Assembly (NCBI GenBank): GCA_902826145.1
Contig: CADEDT010000021.1
Location: 1 to 32,392 of the forward strand
Source: an uncultured Caulobacteraceae bacterium
Lineage (GTDB): Bacteria > Pseudomonadota > Alphaproteobacteria > Caulobacterales > Aquidulcibacteraceae
Reading direction: 5' to 3'
Length of the DNA: 32,392 bases
The notes under the pieces were generated by a model that was given only the letters and a program-made list of their open reading frames with translations, was not told where the DNA came from and searched no databases. This document shows, piece by piece, positions 6,541-14,126 of this stretch. Each line of letters opens with the position of its first letter. Within the stretch, counting starts at the first letter, position 1. The position numbers were made by a program, and so were the translations under genes.

Positions 6541-8514
6541 GTGGATTGCCAGGCGGCGAGCGAAGACATCGTCATCGTTGCGCCGCGCTTGCCTGAAGCG
6601 CCGGGCGAAGCCGCATACTCCGCCTACGAAATCGATCCGGTGGTGATCGAAACCGCGACGCGGCTGGATGAAGCACTGCGCACCGCACCGGGTGTTTCCA
6701 CCTTCCGCCGCAACGATAGCGCGGCGGCGAACCCGACGATCCAGGGGCTCTCCATTCGCGCCTCCGCGCCATCAGGCGCGGGTCGCGCGTTGGTGACGTT
6801 GGACGGCCAGCCGCTCAACGATCCGTTCGGCGGTTGGGTGATCTGGGGCGCCACGCCACCGGAGACAATTCGAGACGCAACTATTCTGCGCGGCGCGGGC
6901 GCCGGGCCTTACGGCGCGGGCGCACTAACGGGCACGGTGAACTTGGCAGAACGGCGCGGGCAAGGCGCGGTGCTCTCGCTTGAAGGCGGCGAGCGCGGCT
7001 ATGTCCGCGCGGCCGGTGTTGGCGAAGCGCAGAACGATCCGTGGTCGTTCATGCTGGCGGCGGCGACACAGCAGGATGATGGCTGGGTGCCAGTACGCGA
7101 CGGACGCGGCGCGGCCGATGCGCCAGTGTGGTCGGACTCGATTGCGGGCGTGAGTCGCGTCGAGTGGCGCGATGGCGTGCGCGTGCTTTCGGTGCGGCTC
7201 GGCGGATATTCGGAGAGCCGAGGCGCAGGGCTGGTCGGAGCTGAGTCCACATCGGAAGGGTCAAGCCTGAGCGTGACGCTCGCGGCGCCGGCCGGCGATC
7301 TTGCTTGGCGTGTGCAGGCTTGGGCGATGGCGTCCGATCTCTACAACACGTCGGTCGCCGTTGCGCCGGATCGCAGCACGACGACGCCTGCGAACGAGCA
7401 ATACGAAACGCCGGCCTTCGGTTGGGGCGGCAATGCAGCTTTGCGTTGGAGTGGAGAAGATTATGGCGTCGAAGTTGGCGCCGATCTGCGCACGGCTGAT
7501 GGCGAGACGCGCGAACGCTTCTCGTTCATGGCCGGTTCGTTCACGCGCTCGCGCATTGCTGGCGGACGGACGCTCACAGCGGGTGCATATGTTGAAGGTT
7601 GGCGCGACGCAGGGCCGTGGCTCATCACGGGTGGAGCGCGCGCGGATGTGTATCGCGCTTGGGACGGCAGCCGCGTCGAGCGCTTGATCGCGACCGGTGC
7701 GCCGGTGCTTGAGTTCTATCCGGAGGATTCCGAGACTGTCGCACCAACGGGGCGCCTCGGCATTCGTCGAGACTTCGGCGAATTCTATCTGCGCGGCGCG
7801 GCATACGGTGGCTTCCGACCACCAACGCTGAACGAGCTCCACCGCCCCTTCCGTGTCGGCAATGACGTCACCGAAGCCAACGCCGCGCTCGATCCGGAAC
7901 GCATCGTCGGTATCGACGGCGGGTTCGGCTTCGAACGCGCGGGCATCGCGTGGGAGGCCGGCGTGTTCGCGACACGGCTTGAGGATGCGATCGTCAACGT
8001 CACTTTGGGCGCGGGACCGGGCACGTTTCCGCCCGGCGTGTTCGTGCCGGCGGGTGGCGCGTATCGGCAGCGGCAGAACGCGGGGACGATCGATGCGATG
8101 GGCGTAGAAGCTGAGGTAAGTGGCAAGATCAGCGAACGGCTCACGTGGCGGATGGCGCTCAACTACACCAACGCCGAGTTTACGAGCGGGCCGCTCAATG
8201 GCCTCCGTCCAGCACAAACGGGCGAATGGAATCTTAGCGCGCGCCTGGATTGGCGCCCCGTCGCTATGACAACACTCTCAGCCGCGTTGAGCTACGAGAG
8301 CGCGCGGTTTGAGGATGACCTGAACTCGCGTGAGCTTGAAGCAGCCACGGTGCTCGATCTGCGGGCGGAGCAGAGAGTTTTCGGCGGCGTCTCGATTTTC
8401 GCGGCGCTGGACAATGCGTTGGACACTGACGTCGAAACCGCGGAAACGGGCGACGGCGTCGAGAGCTTCGGCCCGGCGCGCACCCTTCGCGCGGGGCTCG
8501 TGCTGCGGCGGTAG
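6541..8514 (+). CDS. TonB-dependent outer-membrane receptor lacking a visible signal peptide
   Basis: This 657-residue protein has a TonB-box-like EDIVIVAP at residues 8-15. A plug domain of about residues 35-145 follows (TAPGVSTFRRN, LDGQPLNDPFGGW, ILRGAGAGPYGAGALTGTVNL). The rest is a beta-barrel of alternating hydrophobic strands ending in a typical RTLRAGLVLRR. The sequence FRPPTLNELHRPF and the following ALDPERIVGIDGGF are characteristic of siderophore/vitamin-type receptors. It should import an iron complex or other scarce nutrient across the outer membrane, driven by TonB-ExbBD. The substrate cannot be told. The GTG start follows a strong ribosome-binding site, yet only seven residues precede the TonB box, so no Sec signal is encoded. 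The upstream gene ends 12 bases earlier in the same frame. Confidence 0.88.
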   Translation: MDCQAASEDIVIVAPRLPEAPGEAAYSAYEIDPVVIETATRLDEALRTAPGVSTFRRNDSAAANPTIQGLSIRASAPSGAGRALVTLDGQPLNDPFGGWVIWGATPPETIRDATILRGAGAGPYGAGALTGTVNLAERRGQGAVLSLEGGERGYVRAAGVGEAQNDPWSFMLAAATQQDDGWVPVRDGRGAADAPVWSDSIAGVSRVEWRDGVRVLSVRLGGYSESRGAGLVGAESTSEGSSLSVTLAAPAGDLAWRVQAWAMASDLYNTSVAVAPDRSTTTPANEQYETPAFGWGGNAALRWSGEDYGVEVGADLRTADGETRERFSFMAGSFTRSRIAGGRTLTAGAYVEGWRDAGPWLITGGARADVYRAWDGSRVERLIATGAPVLEFYPEDSETVAPTGRLGIRRDFGEFYLRGAAYGGFRPPTLNELHRPFRVGNDVTEANAALDPERIVGIDGGFGFERAGIAWEAGVFATRLEDAIVNVTLGAGPGTFPPGVFVPAGGAYRQRQNAGTIDAMGVEAEVSGKISERLTWRMALNYTNAEFTSGPLNGLRPAQTGEWNLSARLDWRPVAMTTLSAALSYESARFEDDLNSRELEAATVLDLRAEQRVFGGVSIFAALDNALDTDVETAETGDGVESFGPARTLRAGLVLRR

Positions 8515-8559
8515 CGCCGCACTGGCGTCACCGGGCAAATTCGACTAAGCCCGCGCCCC

Positions 8560-9213
8560 ATGACACGGAAACTCTCCCTCACCGTCGATGGCAAGAACGT
8601 CGCGGTGCATCTGCACAAAGGCGATCTGCCCGATAGCGTGACGTTCAACGGCCCCGTCGCGGTCGATAGCGAGACGATGGGGCTTTCGCTCATCCGCGAT
8701 CCGCTCTGCCTCGTACAGATCTCTGATGGCGGTCCGGAAGCGCACCTCGTGCAGCTCGATCGCTCGACCTACGACGCGCCGAATCTGAAGCGTGTGCTGA
8801 CCGATCCAGCCCACCTGAAGCTCTTCCATTTCGCGCGCTTCGACATCGCGATGTTCATGCGCGATCTTTCGATCATCACAACGCCGCTCTATTGCACGAA
8901 GATCGCCTCTAAGCTTGTGCGCACCTACACCGACCGTCACGGCCTGAAGGACCTGACCAAGGAAGTGCTCGGCCGCGACATCTCCAAGGATCAGCAATCG
9001 AGCGATTGGGGTGCGCCGGAGCTCTCGGACGCACAGCTCGCCTATGCGGCATCCGACGTGCTGCACCTGCATGCGCTGAAGGAAAAGCTCGACGCGATGC
9101 TGGCGCGCGAAGGTCGCGTCGAGATCGCGCAATCGTGCTTCGACTTCTTGCCGACGCGTGCAGCACTCGATCTCGCAGGTTGGGAAGAGACCGACATCTT
9201 CGCGCACTCATGA
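8560..9213 (+). CDS. rnd: Short ribonuclease D-type 3'-5' exonuclease
   Basis: This 217-residue protein is a single DEDDy exonuclease domain. The acidic residues are D36 and E38 (VDSETMGL), D95 (HFARFDI) and D166, with the catalytic tyrosine Y162 (YAASDVLHL). It lacks the HRDC repeats of the longer E. coli RNase D, as is usual for the alphaproteobacterial version. It trims the 3' ends of tRNA precursors and other small structured RNAs in the cytoplasm. The gene begins 45 bases after the TonB receptor, and its stop overlaps the next start by four bases. In related genomes, as I recall, this gene often lies directly before lptC; here more than 10 kb separates them. Confidence 0.9.
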   Translation: MTRKLSLTVDGKNVAVHLHKGDLPDSVTFNGPVAVDSETMGLSLIRDPLCLVQISDGGPEAHLVQLDRSTYDAPNLKRVLTDPAHLKLFHFARFDIAMFMRDLSIITTPLYCTKIASKLVRTYTDRHGLKDLTKEVLGRDISKDQQSSDWGAPELSDAQLAYAASDVLHLHALKEKLDAMLAREGRVEIAQSCFDFLPTRAALDLAGWEETDIFAHS

Positions 9214-9716
9214 GCGTCGACGCCGCACTGTACGAGCGCTGGCGCGCGATCGCGCGGCTTTTCCCGGGTTGGACATTCGTATGGGATGTCTTCTTCAATC
9301 CGGGCACATATAGATTTCTCGGCTCTGACCTGTTGGGCGCGATGCGCGCCGATCCACGCGTGAAGCGCGCGTTCGCGGCGCTCGACACCACGCCGCGTCA
9401 CCTGCTGCCGGCGCTCGCGACGATGGCGCACATGAACGCGCGCCGAGCCGACGATGCGTTCAAAGCCGTTGCGGTGGCGTACATTACGGTTCCTATCGCG
9501 CTGGCAGCTCTGGTTTCGGAGGCTGCGCCGGATGCCATGCGTGCGGTAATCCTCGGCAATCTGAATGCGATCGCGCCGATTGTCGTTGCGCTCCTTCTTA
9601 CGCCGGTAACTTATTTCTGCGGCTCTTGGCGCGCCAAACAGATTGCGTGGACTATGGATCTCTACCGCGCGAACATCGCGGCGCAGGAGATGAGCCGTGA
9701 AGATCAACCTGGCTGA
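9210..9716 (+). CDS. Membrane protein with two central helices, unknown function
   Basis: This 168-residue protein has an N-terminal aromatic-rich region (residues 1-40, with WTFVWDVFFNPGTYRF). A helical stretch RVKRAFAALDTTPRHLLPALATMAHMNARR follows, then two transmembrane helices around residues 88-108 and 118-140, and a cytosolic helical tail. I do not recognise the family. The start is the ATG at 9210, which overlaps the ribonuclease D stop as ATGA; an open frame back to 9006 is only the shadow of rnd. Its 3' end overlaps the cupin gene by 20 bases. It is therefore part of a tightly packed group with the cupin and the acyl-CoA synthetase. Confidence 0.75.
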   Translation: MSVDAALYERWRAIARLFPGWTFVWDVFFNPGTYRFLGSDLLGAMRADPRVKRAFAALDTTPRHLLPALATMAHMNARRADDAFKAVAVAYITVPIALAALVSEAAPDAMRAVILGNLNAIAPIVVALLLTPVTYFCGSWRAKQIAWTMDLYRANIAAQEMSREDQPG

Positions 9717-10044
9717 GAAGCTCTCGATGTTCGAAGGCCATTGGCAGCCGCGCGTTGTCGGCGCCTTCAACGGCCATGATCTGATGGTGGTGAAGTTTCA
9801 GGGGCAATTTCCCTGGCATAGCCATGCCGACACGGACGACTTCTTCCTCGTCTTAAAGGGCGAGATGATCATGCGGCTACGCGACGGCGATGTGCGCGTC
9901 GGGCCTGGCGAGGTATTTGTGGTGCCGCAGAGCGTGGAGCACGCGCCATTCGCCGAAGAAGAGACGCATGTGCTGCTGATTGAGCCGAAGGGAACGCCGA
10001 ACACCGGCGACGCCGCGACGGCCGCGCCACGACGGGAGATTTGA
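9697..10044 (+). CDS. Small cupin-fold protein
   Basis: This 115-residue protein is a single cupin barrel. Motif 1 is PWHSHADTDDFFLVLKGEM, with metal-ligand candidates at the two histidines and the downstream acidic residue. Motif 2 is GPGEVFVVPQSVEHAPFAEE, with the second-motif histidine in VEH. The protein could be a metal-dependent enzyme or a small-molecule binder; the fold does not say which. It starts at GTG (9697), 20 bases inside the previous gene. Its TGA overlaps the TTG start of the acyl-CoA synthetase (TTGA). The coupling suggests a shared task with that ligase. Confidence 0.85.
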   Translation: MKINLAEKLSMFEGHWQPRVVGAFNGHDLMVVKFQGQFPWHSHADTDDFFLVLKGEMIMRLRDGDVRVGPGEVFVVPQSVEHAPFAEEETHVLLIEPKGTPNTGDAATAAPRREI

Positions 10045-11570
10045 GCTTGAGCGAGACGTTCGTTCCTCTACCCGACATGATCCGCGCGAACGCCGCGACG
10101 CGGCCGGAAAACATCGCGCTCATTCAGGACGAGCGGCGCCTCAGCTACGGCGAACTCGACAAGGTCATGGATCGCGTCGCGTCGGCACTGCAGCGCGAGG
10201 GCGTGGCGCCGCGGGAGAGTGTGGCGATCTGCGCCGGCACGTCGATCGAATATGCGTGGGCATTTCTCGGCGCGCTACGCGCGGGTGTTGCGGTGGCGCC
10301 GATCGCACCTTCTTCGACGCCCGACAGCATTGTCGACATGGTCGCCGATTGTGGGGCGAAGGTGTTCTTCCTCGACAAGAGCGTCGCCGATGCGCTGGGC
10401 GATCGCCTTGCTCGCGTGAAGACGAAGCTTGTTGGGTTGGACGACGGCGCGCCCGGCGTGCGGCATGATCAGTTCATCGCGCCTGAGGGCGCCAAGCCTG
10501 CGCCGGTGAACATCACGGCCGATATGCCGTTCAACATCATCTACTCCTCCGGCACGACGGGCACGCCTAAGGGCATCGTGCAGAGTTTCGGCATGCGCTT
10601 CGGGCATGTGATGCGTGCACAAGCGATGGGATACGGGGCAGAGTCTGTCGCACTGCTTTCGACGCCGCTCTATTCGAACACCACGCTCGTCAGCTTCTTT
10701 CCCGCACTCGGCTGGGGCGGCGCAGTTGTGCTGATGAAGAAGTTCGACGCGGGCCAGTATCTCGAACTCGCGCAGAAGCATCGCGCGACGCACACGATGC
10801 TGGTGCCCGTTCAGTACTCGCGGCTGATGGCGCGCGACGATTTTGACTCTTACGATCTTTCGAGCTTCGTGATGAAGTTCTGCACCTCGGCGCCCTTCTC
10901 CGCGGCGCTGAAAGCCGACGTGCTGAAGCGCTGGCCGGGTGGCTTGGTCGAGTATTTCGGGATGACCGAAGGCGGCGGCACCTGCGTGCTGATCGCGCAC
11001 GTCTATCCCGACAAGCTGCACACCGTGGGCATGCCGGCGCCGGGGCACGATATCCGCGTGATCGATGAAGATGGGCGCGAGCTGTCGCGCGGCGAAATCG
11101 GCGAGCTGGTCGGGCGCTCGGAGCTGGTGATGAGCGGCTATCACAATCGCAAAGATCAAACCGATGCGGCGACCTGGGTTTCGCCGGAGGGTCTAGCGTT
11201 CATTCGCACCGGCGATGTTGGGCGCTTCGACGCGGATGGGTTTGTCGAACTCATGGACCGCAAGAAGGACATGATCATCTCCGGCGGCTTCAACATTTAT
11301 CCTAGCGATCTCGAAGCGGTGCTGCGCCAGCATCCGGACGTGGCGGATGTCGCGGTCGTCGGCGTACCGAGCGCGGATTGGGGTGAGACACCGGTGGCGT
11401 TTGTGGTCTCGCGTGGAGCGGACGGGACGGCGCTAAAAACATTCGCCAACGAGCGGCTCGGCAAGACGCAACGCATCAGCGCGGTCGAGCTGATCGACGA
11501 ACTGCCGCGCAGTCACATCGGCAAGATACTCAAGCGCGAGCTGCGCGACTCTTACACCGCGCGCGGCTAG
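10041..11570 (+). CDS. AMP-binding acyl-CoA synthetase / acid-CoA ligase
   Basis: This 509-residue ANL-superfamily enzyme activates a carboxylic acid to an acyl-adenylate, then transfers it to CoA. The P-loop YSSGTTGTPKG lies at residues 168-178, the A5 motif YFGMTEGGG near 310, and the A7 motif TGDVGRFDADGF near 393-404. The hinge DRKKDMIISGGFNIYP and the C-terminal catalytic lysine in HIGKILKREL complete the set. Substrate (medium- or long-chain, or aromatic) cannot be assigned. The start is TTG at 10041 with GGGAG a few bases upstream, overlapping the cupin stop by four. Its stop shares a CTAG with the stop of the convergent fah gene. Confidence 0.92.
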   Translation: MSLSETFVPLPDMIRANAATRPENIALIQDERRLSYGELDKVMDRVASALQREGVAPRESVAICAGTSIEYAWAFLGALRAGVAVAPIAPSSTPDSIVDMVADCGAKVFFLDKSVADALGDRLARVKTKLVGLDDGAPGVRHDQFIAPEGAKPAPVNITADMPFNIIYSSGTTGTPKGIVQSFGMRFGHVMRAQAMGYGAESVALLSTPLYSNTTLVSFFPALGWGGAVVLMKKFDAGQYLELAQKHRATHTMLVPVQYSRLMARDDFDSYDLSSFVMKFCTSAPFSAALKADVLKRWPGGLVEYFGMTEGGGTCVLIAHVYPDKLHTVGMPAPGHDIRVIDEDGRELSRGEIGELVGRSELVMSGYHNRKDQTDAATWVSPEGLAFIRTGDVGRFDADGFVELMDRKKDMIISGGFNIYPSDLEAVLRQHPDVADVAVVGVPSADWGETPVAFVVSRGADGTALKTFANERLGKTQRISAVELIDELPRSHIGKILKRELRDSYTARG

Positions 11571-12571
11571 GCCTTCGCTACTTGCTGCTCGATACGGCCG
11601 AAGATGGAATGCTTCTTCGCGTCGAACATTTCGATCTCAACGCGGTCGCCGTGTTTCAGGAAGGGCGTCGTTGGCTTGCCCGACTGGATCGTCTCGATCA
11701 TGCGCTGTTCGGCGATGCAAGAATAACCCAGGCCGCCTTCGTTGATGGGTTTGCCAGGGCCGCCATCGGCGCCGCGATTGGACACGGTGCCCGAGCCAAT
11801 GATCGTTCCCGCGGCGAGCTCACGAGTTTTGGCCGCGTGGGCGATGAGTTGGCCGAAATCGAAGGTCATGTCTTCGCCGGCGTTGGCGGCGCCGAAGAAT
11901 TTGCCGTTGAGGCAGACGTGCATGGTCAGATGCAGCTTCCCGTCGCGCCATGAATCGCCGAGTGAGTCAGGCGTCACCGCGACAGGTGAGAAAGCCGACG
12001 AGGGCTTCGACTGGAAGAATCCGAAGCCCTTCTCAAGCTCAGCCGGAATGAGGTTGCGCAGGCTGACATCGTTGACGAGCATGATGAGGCGGATGCGCTT
12101 GCGCGCTTCCTCCGCGCTGATGCCCGCTTCGCAATCATCAACGACGACGGCGACTTCCGCTTCGAAATCGCAGCCCCAAGCTTCGTCCTTCAGCGGAATC
12201 GGATCGCGGGGCCCGAGGAATACATCGCTGCCGCCCTGATACATCAACGGATCGATCCAGAAGCTCTCTGGCATCTTGGCGCCGCGCGCTTGGCGCACGA
12301 GCGCGACGTGATTCACATAAGCCGAGCCATCGGCCCACTGAAACGCGCGCGGCAGCGGCGAAGCAGCTTCGCGTTCGTGGAAGCGTTCGCGCAAGATCGT
12401 GCCGTTGTTCACGCCCTCGGCGACGGCGCGCAAACGCGGTTCGGCGTGCGTCCAGTCATCGAGAGCGGCTTGCATCGTCGGCACGCTCGGTTCGGGCGCG
12501 CACCAGGCGAGATCGTCCGAGACAACAACAAGTTTGCCGTCGCGGCCGTGACGCAAGGAAGCAAGTTTCAT
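11567..12571 (-). CDS. fah: Fumarylacetoacetase (fumarylacetoacetate hydrolase family)
   Basis: This 334-residue enzyme is expected to cleave fumarylacetoacetate to fumarate and acetoacetate, the last step of tyrosine degradation. The N-terminal ~75 residues are the small FAA_hydrolase_N domain. The catalytic domain contains the metal-binding CDFEAEVAVVV, LVNDVSLRNLIP, an SKPSSAFSPVAVTP segment and GSGTVSNRG. It matches the compact bacterial type with an N-terminal domain. Assignment to this substrate rests on context: it overlaps maiA by four bases and lies downstream of hppD. The family alone is promiscuous. It is last in the minus-strand cluster and ends overlapping the convergent acyl-CoA synthetase. 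Confidence 0.9.
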   Translation of the reverse strand: MKLASLRHGRDGKLVVVSDDLAWCAPEPSVPTMQAALDDWTHAEPRLRAVAEGVNNGTILRERFHEREAASPLPRAFQWADGSAYVNHVALVRQARGAKMPESFWIDPLMYQGGSDVFLGPRDPIPLKDEAWGCDFEAEVAVVVDDCEAGISAEEARKRIRLIMLVNDVSLRNLIPAELEKGFGFFQSKPSSAFSPVAVTPDSLGDSWRDGKLHLTMHVCLNGKFFGAANAGEDMTFDFGQLIAHAAKTRELAAGTIIGSGTVSNRGADGGPGKPINEGGLGYSCIAEQRMIETIQSGKPTTPFLKHGDRVEIEMFDAKKHSIFGRIEQQVAKA

Positions 12572-13218
12572 GATTTCACTGCGTCCTTCTGATTTTCCGG
12601 GGCCGCTTTGATGAAGGCCGGGTGCTGACGCGCACGTTCGTCCCAGGCGACGAGGCGCGGGAATGGCGAGAGATCTGTCTTGAAGCGCCGCGCATTGGCC
12701 ATTTGCGGCACGAGACAGACGTCCGCGAGCGTAGGCTCATCGCCGAACGCGTACTTGGTTTCGGCGCGCTGCTGCGCCTGGTGCTCCAGCGCGTTGAAGC
12801 CAAGCTTGATCCAGTGGCGATACCATTCGCCGACGTGGTCATCGTCGGCGCTGAATTCGAGCTTGATGCGCGTTAGCACGCTGGTGTTGTTGAGCGGGTG
12901 AATGTCGGTGGCAATGGTAAGCGCGAAGGAGCGCACTTGCGCGCCGAGCCATGGATCAGCCGGCATCAAGCGCGGCTCCGGATAGGTCTGGTCTAACCAA
13001 ACCAGGATCGACATGGATTGCGTGATCAGCCCCTGCCGCGTCTCCAACGCCGGCACGCGCATCTGCGGGTTCTTGGAACGGTACGGTTCACGCATCTGCT
13101 CATCGACGCCCGGCATTATGTTTACCGGAACACTCTCGTATTCGACGTTCTTCAGGGCCAAGCCAATGCGGACGCGATAGGCGGCGGAAGAGCGCCAATA
13201 ATCGTAGAGCTTCAGCAT
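12568..13218 (-). CDS. maiA: Maleylacetoacetate isomerase (zeta-class GST)
   Basis: This 216-residue glutathione S-transferase fold enzyme isomerises maleylacetoacetate to fumarylacetoacetate using glutathione. The N-terminal thioredoxin-like domain begins MLKLYDYWRSSAAYRVRIGL, containing the zeta-class SSxxxRVR motif (residues 10-17) with the catalytic serine. NPQMRVPALE and ITQSMSILVWL give the cis-proline and the glutathione gamma-glutamyl site. The C-terminal helical domain contains GDEPTLADVCLVPQ. Its stop overlaps the fah start by four bases (ATGA), and the VOC gene ends 40 bases upstream. The motif plus linkage make the assignment firm. Confidence 0.94.
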   Translation of the reverse strand: MLKLYDYWRSSAAYRVRIGLALKNVEYESVPVNIMPGVDEQMREPYRSKNPQMRVPALETRQGLITQSMSILVWLDQTYPEPRLMPADPWLGAQVRSFALTIATDIHPLNNTSVLTRIKLEFSADDDHVGEWYRHWIKLGFNALEHQAQQRAETKYAFGDEPTLADVCLVPQMANARRFKTDLSPFPRLVAWDERARQHPAFIKAAPENQKDAVKS

Positions 13219-13258
13219 GCGACAGTTCTAGCGCGCGAGCGCGCCAGCGTCATGCCGA

Positions 13259-13825
13259 TTATTCGCCGATCCGCGATTTCGGCGCGTGCGCGGCGCGGGC
13301 TTTTTCGTGGAGCCAGGCGGCGTGTTGTGGCGCCTTCTTGGTACGGCTCCACTCTTCGAGCATGGCGGGCGCGACGCGCTTCAGCTCCGCAAGCTCTTCG
13401 GCAGTGCCGGTGTCGGCAGTGAGTTCGAGGCGGTGCCCGTTTGGATCAAAGAAATAGATCGACTTGAAGATGCCATGATCCGTTGGGCCGAGCACATCGA
13501 GGCCCTTGGCTTCAGCGCGGGTCTTCGCGGCCATCAGCGCGTCGAGGCTCTCGACCTTGAAGGCGATGTGTTGGACCCACTGCGGGGTGTTCTCGTCGCG
13601 GCCCATGTCCTTTTGGTTGGGCAGTTCGAAGAAGGCCAGCACGTTGCCGTTACCGGCGTCGAGAAAGACGTGCATGTACGGATCGTATTCGCCCGTGGAC
13701 GGCACATGGTCCTCCGCGAACGCGGTGGTGTAGTCCATGTCGAACACGTCGCGATAGAACTCGACGGTTTGCTTCGCATCTTTGCAGCGATAAGCGACGT
13801 GGTGGATGCCAGAAGTTATGGCCAT
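13259..13825 (-). CDS. VOC-family (glyoxalase/dioxygenase superfamily) protein
   Basis: This 188-residue protein has two vicinal-oxygen-chelate modules. GIHHVAYRCKDAKQTVEFYRDVFDM opens the first; WVQHIAFKVESLDALMAAKTRA opens the second. FFDPNGHRLELTAD provides the closing glutamate. Candidate metal ligands are His in GIHH, His in VQH and Glu in RLEL. It could be a lyase, isomerase or ring-cleaving dioxygenase, possibly handling a side product of the tyrosine pathway. The ATG at 13825 follows GGGAG at good spacing; the open frame upstream to 13969 is a shadow of the next gene. It lies between maiA and a small membrane protein in the same direction. Confidence 0.85.
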   Translation of the reverse strand: MAITSGIHHVAYRCKDAKQTVEFYRDVFDMDYTTAFAEDHVPSTGEYDPYMHVFLDAGNGNVLAFFELPNQKDMGRDENTPQWVQHIAFKVESLDALMAAKTRAEAKGLDVLGPTDHGIFKSIYFFDPNGHRLELTADTGTAEELAELKRVAPAMLEEWSRTKKAPQHAAWLHEKARAAHAPKSRIGE

Positions 13826-13865
13826 GGCGCTTGCTCCCGACGCGGCGGGAAAGCGCCACGTGCTT

Positions 13866-14045
13866 CTATTCGTGTGGGACGTCCTTCGTACGCGTCTTGC
13901 CGACGCCCATGGCGATGCCAAGGCCCAGCAGTACGAGCGAGCCGACCACGATCCATTGCGTCTGCACACCGAGCAGAACCGCGCCGTAGATCAGACCCGC
14001 GAGAAGGATGAGAAAACCGATTGCGTAAATGACGAACGTAGACAT
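13866..14045 (-). CDS. Small two-helix membrane protein
   Basis: This 59-residue protein consists of two transmembrane helices (about residues 3-21 and 27-45) joined by a short polar loop, then a charged C-terminal tail (KTRTKDVPHE). The chosen ATG at 14045 has CGGGAA seven bases upstream; an ATG at 14066 would add seven residues of no hydrophobic character. No family is recognised. It sits inside the tyrosine cluster, 40 bases before the VOC gene and 81 bases after the asparaginase-type gene. It may be co-transcribed with them without having a catabolic role. Confidence 0.7.
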   Translation of the reverse strand: MSTFVIYAIGFLILLAGLIYGAVLLGVQTQWIVVGSLVLLGLGIAMGVGKTRTKDVPHE

Positions 14046-14126
14046 GGCGTGTTCCCGTGAGACCAAAAAGTTCCGGCCTATAAACGGGTGACGCCGCGAT
14101 TTGTGCCGTGGGCGCGGAACAAAGAC

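Noticed and set aside
7261..8217. 318-codon minus-strand frame opposite the TonB receptor
   Set aside because: The plus strand encodes a clear receptor. The antisense translation is Arg/His-rich with no domain features, which is usual for GC-rich shadows.
10275..11159. 294-codon minus-strand frame opposite the acyl-CoA synthetase
   Set aside because: The plus strand carries all ANL motifs. The antisense product shows no recognisable pattern.
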